In this document: one piece after another, positions 1-21,600 of the stretch
Position numbering within the stretch: the first letter of the stretch is position 1
Layout of the letters: the number at the start of each line of letters is the position of its first letter
Source: Pisaster brevispinus
Taxonomy: Eukaryota > Echinodermata > Asteroidea > Forcipulatida > Asteriidae
Length of the DNA: 64,000 bases
Reading direction: 5' to 3'
Assembly (NCBI GenBank): GCA_023634235.1
Contig: JAMKCF010000003.1
Span: forward strand, 20,368,742 to 20,432,741
Notes under the pieces: model-generated
The model's input: the letters and a program-made list of their open reading frames with translations, nothing else
Database searches by the model: none
Told to the model about the DNA's origin: nothing
Translations under genes and position numbers: made by a program

Positions 1-1807
1 CAAAATGTATATTCATTCCAACTCATCATGGCTCTGCTTACCGCCGAATTCTGCGCTTGTGATCACAAATCTTCGCTTACAGGACTGGGTACGCGCCGAC
101 TTTTTTTTTTCGCTACTGTGTAAGGCCGTATCCGAACTGGCGTCTACAGCTATGGCTACGACTGTTGCTAAGGGTGTCCTATACTTCAACGCATGATGAA
201 GCGAAAATCTAGCCAAAGCGAAAGACTGTAGCCACTAATTCGGACACGCAGCGAAGACTGCCTAGTAACATGACACCGAGTACGCACGCGCACAAGCAAA
301 AATTCCCTGGGCCCAATTTCATAAAGCCTGTAAGCACAAAAACTTGCTAAGCACAGAAAAATATTGCTTAGCAAAAACAGGTTACCAGCCAACATTCCAT
401 TAAGTTTACATTATTGCCTCTGGTACCCCGCTCATCTCTTGCTAAGTAAAGAAATTTGCCAAGCAGATTTTTGCTGCTTAACAGCTTTATGAAATTGGGC
501 CCTGCTAACCTGTGAAATACGCTTGACGTAAGCGCGGAATTTTCTGCTTCCGTACCCGCCGATTACTTACGGTAAGCAAAGCCATAAAGTAGGGCTCAGA
601 TGGTGTCATTGTGACTGCGACTGCAGCCAATGGTTGCATTCCCAAGCAAACATCAATACTAATCCAACTGACTCACACAGATGTTGCAACAAATTCTAAT
701 CAGTTCTATTTCATCACAAACCACCAATTCAAAAACGTCCGTTATCCTTAGAATAACTCGAGAAAATCTTGGATAAATTTACTAAAGTTGATTGTTTAAG
801 TCAGCTCAGAACAGCTTTTTATATCTGCTTGAAGTATGCTTTGTTATTCAGACACAATGAAATAGCGGAAATCAAGGCTAATCGTAACACTAATTTATCA
901 AAATGGACACGGTTTTAATATCATAATCCCAAATCTAGAGATTGCCTGCGTTTCGGGAAAATCAAGAGGGCGCCTGTCATTGTCGCCCTCCGGCTCCGCC
1001 GAAGACGTCAATGAGCATGTACTGTGTTTGTCTGTTCAATTCAGTGGTAGAAATAAATGATGATGTTGATTGACAGACGTTTACAATTACATGCTAACCA
1101 GCCTTTCAGAAATGTAATACAGTGGTATAAATCCAAAGGCTCACTCAAGTTTATGAAACTCTGCTGGCTGCAAGTCTCCACAAGAATATTTCCATATGAT
1201 AAACCGTTGACGTGATTAGAATAACATTTCTGACTGTAGTTGCTTATATCAATTGCCACAATCAAAATAAGGTCAACATAACACAAGTGACATCAAAATA
1301 AATATGGAATGATCTATGGCATGTTAATGGAAACCAAGACGGCTCAGATTTAAACTATCTTCCCAAAGCATCAATGTGTTCCCTAAACAGCCAGTGAAGA
1401 CCTTGTCCCCACTCTTGTATTCCCTTAGTATTTGGCCTGAAGATTGAATTGAAGTGAACAGGAGCCAGTGATGATTATTCCCTCCAATGTTTCCTTTCTA
1501 AGGAGACGCTGAGGATCTTTGAATTCCTCGTTTCTGAGGCTCAATAAAATGAAAATTTCAATCAAAACTGCGATTTATTTTCCAGCAACTCCCCCATCAA
1601 TCCAGAGGTTGCAGGTTCAAATCTTGCTCTAGTCAATTTTTCTTTGCTCAACCCCAAATTAATTCAAATTTACCCAGTCGGTTTCCCTTGTGGCTTGTCA
1701 CGTGATATTAGAACTAAAAGTATTAATAAACACTATCTGACAATGACAACTAAATAGTTCGAGAACCTAACATCGCACTGATTTATGTGTTTGTTGCTAT
1801 TTCTCAG
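1..1807. other. SERCA intron, left edge
   Basis: No exon seen. It contains a repeat with words ccgtatccgaa and ggctacgact (about 121-240), a full MITE-like element (309-502), a dispersed repeat (991-1110) also found at 40691-40845, and a repeat (1440-1560) whose closest relative is at 4505-4660. Confidence 0.7.
309..502. repeat. MITE-like element with 19-bp perfect inverted ends
   Basis: The left end GGGCCCAATTTCATAAAGC (309-327) and the right end (484-502) are exact reverse complements. The 156-base interior has no coding capacity and is rich in gcttagcaa/aagcaa words. Related copies lie at 9040-9230, 12861-13072, 24536-24665, 31891-32162, 39549-39715, 40066-40242 and 56318-56592. Confidence 0.8.
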
Positions 1808-11931
<10,124 letters not shown>

Positions 11932-12860
11932 ATGCTGTTTTAAAAAAAATAAATCTCACACTAGTTTTTTTGTTGGAGTTATTCTTTTTTCTTTTTTTCC
12001 CGATTATTATTATTTTTGTGTCCCCTCATTGGTCTCCTGCCGCTGCCTTCTTAACTCACATCACTTTGTATTTGTCAGTTTTCATGGGTGCGTGCATGTT
12101 TGTGGGTGAGGCTCTTATTGTGGCGGGATGAACTCTGTCAGGGCTGTTGCTTATCACAAAGAATCGCCAGAAATTGACCCCCCAAAAATTGACAAAACAC
12201 TCGGAATTCTAGAGCAATTCTGCCTTGATAGACACTAAGGTGTTTATGAGACTGAGTCATATTCGCTAAGTATATGTGTAGTCTGGAGAAAGAGAAACTT
12301 GGGTATAAAATCGATATGTAAATAATTTGTCCTCGATATTTTCCTCGGTTCAAAATTACAACCCCACATTAACCAAGGTACACAAAGTTTCACCATACCT
12401 TTACTTAATAAACAGCATAATCTTGTGGACTGCAGGCGGCTAATCACTAATGTACACACTTAAAACAATAAACTTCACATTGTTACTTTCTGAAGAGGCC
12501 AATTAACCATTTTCAACCAAAGAGTCTCCTCGTATCGACATCATAAAACGTGAACCCATTGCGGTCTAATGTAATGTCACCTGGACCCTCTTTCTTATTT
12601 GTAAATCATTATGATGTCATTTGTATCGTAAATATTCAGAGGATTGAACGCCAACTGGTAATCGAACAGTATTACTGCACTCAATATCACATACTCACCT
12701 GGTATCCATTCCAGCCTCATCAGGGTTAACATCACTTTATTTATTTCAGACTGTTGCTCTCCAATTTTATTTTGATCAGTTTTCGTATTGCTTTGCTGGG
12801 AAATAATTGGAGTTCGAAATACCAGCTCTAACCTTATTTAGGCCCTTTGCTTAGCCTACC

Positions 12861-13072
12861 TGGGACCAATTTCAATCTGGACCCTTTTTTATAAAGATTT
12901 TAAGCAGTTAATATGGCTTTAGGAAGCTGATTTGCTAAGCGAAAATTAACAGGACACCAGTGGCAGCAATTGCAAAAACATGTGATTCTGCTGTGTAACC
13001 TTGTTCTGATAAGCAGTATTTTTCCGCGCTAAGCAACATTTTTCAGTTTACAGGCTTTATGGAATTGGGCCC
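12861..13072. repeat. MITE-like element, GGGCCC family, diverged
   Basis: The right end ggctttatggaattgggccc is well conserved; the left end gggaccaatttcaat carries a small insertion. It is followed by three tandem units of gggccctgctggagct (to about 13111). Confidence 0.55.
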
Positions 13073-14949
13073 TGCTGGAGCTGGGCCCTGCTGGAGCTGG
13101 GCCCTGCTGGGCTCTCCACGTTGGTAAACAATGTAGTGGCTACCAGTGAAACATCATCTTTGTGTGGGGCTTTTAGCTTGGCAGTGTGCTGGGGTCAGCT
13201 GGATTTAAAACAAAAAATGGTTTGGTCCCCGCAATGAGCCACAACTGCAATAGCCGTCTGTTAAATCGGTTCATGTATAGTGTATAAAGCAATCTGCTCG
13301 ACAGCTCTTTGAAATAGTATGTTCCTGATGAGCCGATTGCGAATATAATGGCCTTATTCCGTAGCGACCCAGCTGAGACAACTTTAAATGCTTAGGCCGT
13401 TTATTTTTGCTTTTAGCGCAATGAATAAAGTCTTGGTGTTTTGTATTTTTTGGTCGTTACAATCATTAGAAAAACAACTGTTAGAGCGGCTTGTTGAAAC
13501 GGCGTGTTTTGACTTGAGTTATTAAATGGTTCAGTTGATGTTGTGAATTGATAACAATTAAATAAAGGGTTTAAATTTCTACGGAATCATTTGCTTTTGT
13601 GTGTCTGTGTGTGAATTCCTATTGTCGGCAGATGGTAGGCCTACACTGTTCAAATGGCCCGCTAAAGAAAGCCAATAGTAGCCTGAACATCTGACGTCAC
13701 ACTTTGAGGCTGGTGAATAACGCCAGATACCGGCCTGACCGGATGATACCAGATGTACCTTTGACCTCGCATTCATTTCTCATAGAGATTCGCAGTCGAT
13801 ACACATTATTACAATTTACATAGTAAAACAACAATACATGATGTACAAACATAATATTATGCACATGCCTCATACAGACGATCGAAAGTGCAAGCTGACA
13901 AATTACATCACTTCGGATTTATGTACAGTGACATAAACATCAGTTTTCTCTTTAAGAAACCATTGAATGCATTCTTTTTGCAACTAAGGTGACATGGTAC
14001 ATTCGGGAGATTTATTCCAGACGCACATCCATCAAAATCCAGGTTTTGTGTTTTGGTTTTGAGTCAGTTTGCGCGGTGTGGATTTGGTGACGTCCGTCAC
14101 AAACAAAAACGCCACTACAAGAATGCTAACTTACAAACAGAAAACGGCCATCTTTTGGAAAGGTGCCGCTACTTTTTGTGAGAAAATGGGATCCATTTTT
14201 CGGGAACACACTTACCCTAGCCTTCCCGGTTTTAGAGTCAATGATCCTAAGATACAATAATGGAATTTCTTATTCTACAATCCTTAAAAGTAATCACCCT
14301 CAAATCTGTCATTTTAAGGGCCTCCAAAATATTGATTGGGCACAACGCAACGTTTTGTCAAATGAGAAACGCCCATAAAATACTTGAACTATTTCTAATC
14401 TAAGCTCGTTTGTAGTCCTTTCTGTTAGAAGAGAATGCCCTCAAACAGCCTCAATTTTTATATATTTTGTATTATTACTTTTTTATTATTCACCACTCTT
14501 GTCAATTTGTAAATATCTCAACATTTGAGTATACTTCTCAATTAGGCTAATTTAATTTTCAAAATTTACGATTTATGCCATTGTTTTATTTATCTCATGA
14601 CCTTTCCAGCCGAAAGCGAGTCGTTCTAATAACCAGCCCGGCCCCGTTTTTAGAGGAAACTGTTTAATTTTTAATAACCCCCTAACAAACAAAGTGTCGT
14701 AGACAAAATGTCAATTTCATCCATCATTTCGAGCCTTATAAACGGTAGAATTAATTTAATCGGCAAATGACAGACTTTGAATGCACCGTATCCAACGACA
14801 CTTTGAACATCATCAACCTGTAGTGTGTTTTATTAGGGAACATCACTGGTTTGGAGAATGAAAATATTATTTTAAGTCCAGTAGTGTTCAACAATTACAT
14901 CAACCCAGAGTTGATTATATTTTAGTCAAAGGAGTAACTATAGCTTTAT

Positions 14950-15190
14950 AGTACGGAGTGTCGTGTTCGAGCTGTCTGGTGCACCGGACTTGAGTTCTGG
15001 TGTTGTCACAGAGTGGGCTCAGGTCTCGTCGATTATGTGTGTCCTTGATGGGCAGGACACTTGCTTCGTCCTTCTGGCCATAGGTCCAGTGTGTTGTGTA
15101 ATGCATGTAAAAGAACGTAGTACACTTATAGTCGTTAGTAAAAGAGAAGGGTTTTGCCCAGCGGTTTCTGGCATAGTTGGCTGCAGATAG
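14950..15190 (+). repeat. tRNA-derived SINE
   Basis: The head has ggtgcaccggacttgag and a box B-like gtgggctcaggtctcg. The body shares gtccagtgtgttgtgtaatg and the terminal gttggctgcag with the copy at 3560-3790. Confidence 0.55.
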
Positions 15191-15198
15191 CACTGGGT

Positions 15199-15480
15199 CA
15201 CAATGTAACCTGTTACATGACACGTAACTGTTATATAACAATGTAACCTGTGATATGACATGTAACCTTTGACATGTCATGTAACCTGTGACATGACATG
15301 TAACCTGTGACATGACAATGTAATCTGTTATATGACATGTAACCTGTGATATGAAAATGTAACATGTGACATGGCATGTAACCTGTGTTATGACATTTAA
15401 ACTGTGACATGACAATGTAAGCTGTTACATGACGTGTTGATGTGCATGTAACATGTGACATGGTATGCAATCTTTGACAT
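15199..15480. repeat. Minisatellite, about 20-22 bp unit
   Basis: At least a dozen degenerate units of the form tgtaacctgtgacatgacaa. Units alternate between gacatgaca and ttacatgac versions. Degenerate units continue to about 15570. Open frames through it are repeat artefacts. Confidence 0.85.
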
Positions 15481-16639
15481 ATGTATTGTGCGTCATCATA
15501 AAAAAAAATATTTTGTGTAAGGACATATAACGTGTGACAGACACGTAACTTGTGACATCATGTGTATCCTGTGACTTCGTAAACTTCTATTTAAAAAAAA
15601 TCCATCACAAACCTGATGTGACACTTTATGCTTACAAAAACTTCATGGACGGACTTCCTACATACATGATTTTTACATAGCTCAATGATTGTGTGTCCCC
15701 TTTTGGTGTCGACACAATGAGACAAACTTCAAAATAATGTTTCACTATTTTTCTAAAGATTACGCATTATACGATGCACCCATGGCATAATTGGAAAGTA
15801 TCTGTACAACAATAAGTCTTTTTGGTTGGTGTGCAGTATGCAATAGCCAAATTTGTTATTTGCACTGATTTTGGAGGAGTAGTTTAATTTCCATTTTCTA
15901 GTTATGAATAAACATAGTTTGTTTATACCCATGAGTCTTCTATCCCATGTGTACAAAATTATATCTGTTTAAAAATGTATAAATAGGAGCACGGAGTTGT
16001 GGGAACTTGGAGCTTTTCACACAAAATGTCTGCAATAAAATTGGGTAATACTATAATTAGCAATGACTCCCACCCCACCCCCGTTGTGCAAACATATGCT
16101 AATGTAGCCCTTGAAAAGTGCGGCCTTCGATTAAGCGGAACCCAGACTTTCCCTCACGATGTTTTAACACAAATTAGACCATAATACTGCCTGCCATTTT
16201 ACCTCCATTACTATTGACTAGCTAAGCACTTCTACACCCATTAATCAATACAAGTGGCAGGCCAACATCACCGCATTACCATGGCCTGTGCACTGTTCAC
16301 TTAATTGGTTTTTGCGAGAATCAGCTTGGAAATTTACACTAATTACCTCTTTGAAATGGGCGTAGAAGTCAAACAATTACATTGCACATTTTGTATAACT
16401 GATATTATGTAAATGAATGGCACTTCACGGCCCGTATCGCGCCTAATGCGGTGCCTCGGACAACAATACACAGAGCTATCATGTCGCTCTGCATTGGGTG
16501 CAATTGGTAAATGAAAACGACTCAACTCTCTTGACCTCTGGCCTTCTCCTGTCTCCTTTGAAGCTTGCAAAGACTGCGCATGTTTGTCTGCAATTTCCGT
16601 CTCCTTGATAATTTGAAATATTGTACGAATAAAAACAAA

Positions 16640-16963
16640 TTAGTTCTTACACAGCGCATTTTACAATAACGTATCAATACGCTTTACAACAGTGCCCTTG
16701 TCATTAGGCTTATAACATTCCTTTAATCTTTCTCTGCTCCCTGGGGAGTATACAGCCCTGGGCTGCCGTGACACTCAAAATTAGGCTTTTTCAAACACAA
16801 TAACAACCCTAACAGGTACCCATTTTACCACTGGGTGAAGAGAGATTGCAGTAACGCAACTTCCTCAAGTACACAAGTGTCATGACCGGGATTTGAACCC
16901 ACGCCCCGATGACTTAACCACAGGAACTTGAGCCCAGTGCACTGAACCGCTCGGCCATGACAC
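16640..16963 (-). repeat. tRNA-Leu-like SINE
   Basis: On the minus strand it opens with gtgtcatggccgagcggtt (box A) and, 50 bases on, cgtgggttcaaatcccgg (box B), over 16963-16877. It closes with atgacac, complementary to the opening, and has a tRNA-Leu-like ctcaag loop. The body continues leftward (about 16876-16640) with words such as cagtggtaaaatgggtacc. The attached body and imperfect stems argue for a SINE, not a working tRNA gene. Confidence 0.65.
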
Positions 16964-17164
16964 GCTACAGAAAGTTCCTTTAAAGGAATAACACAATATT
17001 ATTTTGCACATAATCAATTTTCTTTAAAAATTGACTGCTTGCAAGAAACAAGTCTCTGTACTTAAATGTAGAGTCTGCGCTTTGTAAATACTCTAAAGAA
17101 ATTAATGACCATAAAGAGCACCGCAGCTGTTGATTTTGAGGAAGGAATCCCTCTGAAGTAATTC

Positions 17165-17420
17165 GGTTTTGAAAAATGTTCACCCCAAAACATTTAAATT
17201 TTAGAAATGATTCATGCATGAATCGTTTTCAGATTTCAGTGGGCTGGTGTCTGTTCACGAATGCTGTGGCCAAAGATGCGGTTGGTACCCGCTGTCACCT
17301 CGCTAAACGTGGATGGATTCGACGGTCTTGTGAAAATATCGTAACAGTTTTGTGCTGTTTTCTCAGCAAGTATACGCTGTATTCAGCTGAGAATTTTACA
17401 TGTGTATTTTATTATTGTAT
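17165..17420 (-). repeat. Dispersed repeat family with ggtgac-gcgggtacc core
   Basis: On the minus strand it carries gcgaggtgacagcgggtacc followed by tctgaaa and gattcatgc words. The same order occurs on the plus strand at 34930-35300, 41490-41775 and 51290-51640, and inverted at 54240-54490. Confidence 0.6.
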
Positions 17421-17519
17421 CTTTCTTTTTAATTTGGCCAGTAAATAAACATTACGTTGATGAAAAACCAATATATAACACTGTGCAAAAATGTCATTGA
17501 CAAAAATGCTTAAATACCC

Positions 17520-17840
17520 GAAATAGACCTTATGCACATGACGTCATGTCAGTAGGGCGCCTTCGCTAGAGGTCAAAAGGAGGTTGTTCATTGGCCAATC
17601 CTGTGCACCGTGCGTACAAATCTATGCGTTTCGATAGACCCCTTGCATCACCATAACATTATAGAATAGAATAGAATATTTTATATCCATGTGCATAACG
17701 CGAACCGCTGCGTGTACGCTGAGGTCACGCGCACGTTTTACGCACAGTGAACATCTATCATCCAATGATCTGCCTCCTTTTGCCTCAGTGATGGCGCTTT
17801 TTGAAAGTGTGACGTCATAATTTATGCAAGGGGTCTATTG
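17520..17840. repeat. Probable terminal-inverted-repeat element
   Basis: The left end aatagaccttatgcacatga and the right end tttatgcaaggggtctatt are inverted copies, and both are next to tgacgtcat. No coding capacity. Confidence 0.5.
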
Positions 17841-18567
17841 TTTCGTCACCGTTTTACCTCTAAGATGGCGGCTGCATGACGTCAGTGCATATTAAGCGTT
17901 GATCTCTAATATAATGGTATTAAGGTCTTTTATCCGTATAGCGCGTCAATGTTAATGGAGATTAATCTCCAATATTATGGAGATCAATGATATTAAGCAT
18001 TGATCTCTATTATAATGATATTAAGCTCCATTATCCGTAAAGCGTCAAAGTCGTGTAATTGTGCGCTTACCTAAAAAAAACCACTAATTATTCAAACCGT
18101 CATGTGGTCATTTTACACTGCCTTGCAACGAAATGCTCAGATTGGAAATTTTTTGTCTCGAAGATGGCATCATTTCGTACGGAAAGCTAAAGGCACGGCA
18201 AGAATTTCCTATGCATAGGCCTACATAAATGCAGTCATTTTTTCAAGTAAATGTGACAGATACTCGTTTATCATAGCATTGCGTTCAGATAACCGGTTAT
18301 CAAATTAAATATTGTTTTGTAGCCTCGGTGAAGTTTCTCCATGACGTCACTATAGTCTAATTGCACCCGCCATTACATCGTGCACAAATTTAGCAGTCGT
18401 CCGTTTACCCCGCCCCGTCTCCCCAAGTGATAAGCAAGCTGCGTTTTCGAATGTGTCATAAAGACACCAGGGCGAGGAACTGTCGGCATCGTCAGCCCCT
18501 TTTCCACCAGCCAGGTTCGTTTATCACTTCTGCTTTATAATCTGATCCGATCGAAACGGAGTTGATC

Positions 18568-18652
18568 ATGTACGGAAAGGGAACGGAGCGACAGCTAGGG
18601 AAGATGTCGCATCTTTTGTTCACTGTGACCTTCTTGTTGATCGCCTTGTCCG
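18568..18652 (+). CDS. FReD gene A exon 1: signal peptide
   Basis: The ATG at 18568 gives [12 protein letters not shown] and then a second in-frame ATG (18604) starting [16 protein letters not shown]. The second start gives a cleaner signal peptide; I cannot decide between them. Donor gtaagt, phase 1, the same phase as the signal exon of gene B. A ctttataat stretch lies about 35 bases upstream, a possible TATA-like site. Confidence 0.6.
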
Positions 18653-21600
18653 GTAAGTCAAGTAATGTTGAGTTTATCTTCTCTTTCTGGAGGCCGGGTC
18701 TGAATTAAGCGACTCCGGCTACGGTAATGGCTGTTGGCTGCAGCGGCAACCGTGAAGAATAGAACCTTTCGGTGTTCCAGCTGCAGCCACTGCCAAATCC
18801 ATCAATTCGTACATCGCCTATGACTATACAGCATGAGAGACCTGTATGCTTATAGCACATTTCAGACTTAAGATTAATTTATTTGCTTCCACGACTGATT
18901 TGGATCAAGTGTAAGATTAAAGATCGATTGAGGAGTAAAGTTAAGGTTGATATCAAGCTTAACTTACTTTAGGAAACAGCGACAAGACTATTTGTAAATT
19001 TAAGGAGTTTAAGATTGATTGTTTTTGGATGAGATAGATTATTTTGGAGGTAGTGTAGAACTTTATGGTCATGTGTTGTAGTCGAATACAGTGGGTTCGA
19101 GTCCTCGTCTGGGTCATTGCAATAATACATAGCTTTATTAGTAACAAGATATGTGAGAAGTTGTTCATATAAATACAAATTCCAGAGCGACTGAATAAGA
19201 AGATCAAACAGAGGTTTTAGGATACTTCACTCTCTCCCTTAAAAAAGCTCAAAATAACCCAAACAAACTGGAAAAAGAACATAGTACTACACTCTAGAAG
19301 AGAAGTGTAAAATTTTGTGAAATTTTGCTGTGTAAAACTGCTGGGTACAAAATGCTGTGTAAAATTTGGTCAATATTGGGTAAAACGACAATTTTGGTTG
19401 TACCCCTCATTCGTGTAAAACTAAATACACAGGTAAAGGTAGTATGGTACCCCCAAATTTGTAGGAAATCAGATATCATAACACTGAGGTTCAAATCACC
19501 CAATAAGTAGGTAAAACACAATTTTTGAACCTCAGGCAGTAGGTATTTTTTTGCACAACAAGTGGTAAGAAGTAACTGAAAATGGGGTAAAATGCTCCAC
19601 GTGAAAAAAATTTTTCCCATAATGGAAATGTGACACTCGTGCATATAGAGAATATTTACTTGCTTCTTGAAAAAGGCTTCGCATTTATAATTTTGACTGT
19701 ATTTAGGCTTGTTGGAGTGGCAACCAAATGCAAGGCTATTTATCACCTTTCCAGTACTGAAAAATCAGACGAGAAATTCTGCTTTTCTGCTTTACGATAA
19801 AATTCGTTAATCACGATGTACATGATTGATAACTAAATGTGATAGCTCTTTGGTGATTACATTCGTGCCAGTCAGTACGGACCTTTTCAGATAACAATGT
19901 AAAATTTCACAAAGTATAGCTTTTGATAACGTTCAAAATATACCTATTTTTCAAAACACTGACGTAAATATTTACGAAGCAATTTGGAACACAAATCGTA
20001 AATATGCATATAAATATTAACGTAAATATTTACGACACTGTCGAAAATGTGAGTATTTACGTAATTATTGACATGCGGAATAACCTCAAATTTGACAAAG
20101 TAGCTTTTTGAAAACCTCCGAACTATTATAATTCTTTTTTGTATTGCCGCGTAAGCAAGTATAGGCCTATATTTTGCGAATGTGTATCAAATCCCTGAAA
20201 CAGTCAATTTTTACAGCTGTTTTTGCTGGTTGAAATTTACAAAATTTACTTCCCATTTCTTAGTTTTTAATGATAATCAAATCCGCCAGTGTGGTGGCGA
20301 ATAAAATATGATGGCGCTGTCCAATTCACCGACACTTGATGACTGTTGACTTGAAAACCGTAAGTTTACAAAATAGTTTGTACAAGTTTTGTCAGTTTAT
20401 TATATTCGCATTGTTTGTCATTGTGATAGGGGAATGTGGTGGGCAAATATATTAAAGGTGGCCAAAAAAGGGCATTTGAACGATTGGGTCAATAGAGGTG
20501 TGGGTGGTAGAGGTAGACCGCGAGGATATTTTTCAGATCCTCTTCTTAGCAAAAACATGTTTCCACGCCACAATTTCGGGCAATCTTCAGTTGCGGGTGT
20601 GGGTGATTCATAATGAATCTATGGGTCTCCAGTCTCGTGAGAGACAAGTTTGGGGTTTGACTTGAGGTTCAGGGTGAAGGTTGTGAAATAATTGTAAGAG
20701 TTAAATCCTGACCATAGGTAAACTGTTCCTCTAGCATGGAAATAATGATGTTGAGCGTTTCATCTGGGTCCTCAATGAAGCCAGAATCTTGTGGGATGTG
20801 ATCACTTGTAAGGCATCAGTATAAGAAAAGTATGAACGACCCAAGATGGTTCTGCAAGCCCTTTTCTAAATTCTTTCAATATCATTGCTTTTTTCTTTCT
20901 TCAAACCAGAGTGCCAAACTACATCTGCATATTCTAGTGTAGATCTAACATATCATTCATAGACAATTTTTAACTCCTTACAGTCAAATCCAAAACGTTT
21001 TAATGTTCTTAACATAAAAAGACGTCTATTAGCTTTACGTAACATGTCATTAACTTGAGCATCCCATTTAATGTTGCTTTGAAGCATAGTGCCAAGAACC
21101 TTAGCCTCGTCAATGTAGAAAATGGATTCATTTCCAATTTTAAGATCAGTTTGAGGGGGAGGGGCTTTGCTGAAACTGACTTGAAGGGCCCGGCACTTGC
21201 TAAGATTAAGCCTGAGTAAGTTTTCATCCGACCATTTAAAAAAAATAAGCTATTTAGGTCATTCTGAAGATAGCAAGGCTCAGAAATATTACGATTCTCA
21301 GCAAATGTCAGTTCTTCAACGTATTTCCAGTACTGTGATTTGGAATCCTGAGCAGCATCGTTAATAACAATTTGGAAACCAATAATATATATTGGCCCCA
21401 ATTCTGTACATTGAGGCACTTCATTTCAAGAGGTGGTAGCGTTTTTGTTTAAAGACATTGCCAAAAATCGGGAGTTATTATGTCCACGCATGCAGGAAGA
21501 ATAATCCGTAATTGGAATACACAATCTGAGAGACTTGTCATGCAGAGACGCTCTTAGATTGAACTGGTTTTTAGAATCCCTCTCTCTAAAACCACATTCC

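Larger units (their letters stand above)
11932..18567. other. Intergenic region between SERCA and FReD gene A
   Basis: It starts with the SERCA 3' UTR. Candidate AATAAA signals lie at 11948, 12407 and 12467, and I cannot choose between them. The rest holds a MITE-like copy, a 22-bp minisatellite, SINE copies and a probable terminal-inverted-repeat element (17520-17840). No coding exon is supported. Confidence 0.6.

Noticed and set aside
14915..15470. 166- and 79-codon minus-strand frames
   Set aside because: Read through the 20-22-bp minisatellite; the repeated CHVTGY words are repeat products.
15199..15480. CRISPR array
   Set aside because: The units are contiguous and degenerate with no spacers, and the sequence is clearly animal.
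16877..16963. Functional tRNA-Leu gene
   Set aside because: Stems are imperfect, a SINE body is attached, and a sister copy sits at 55650.
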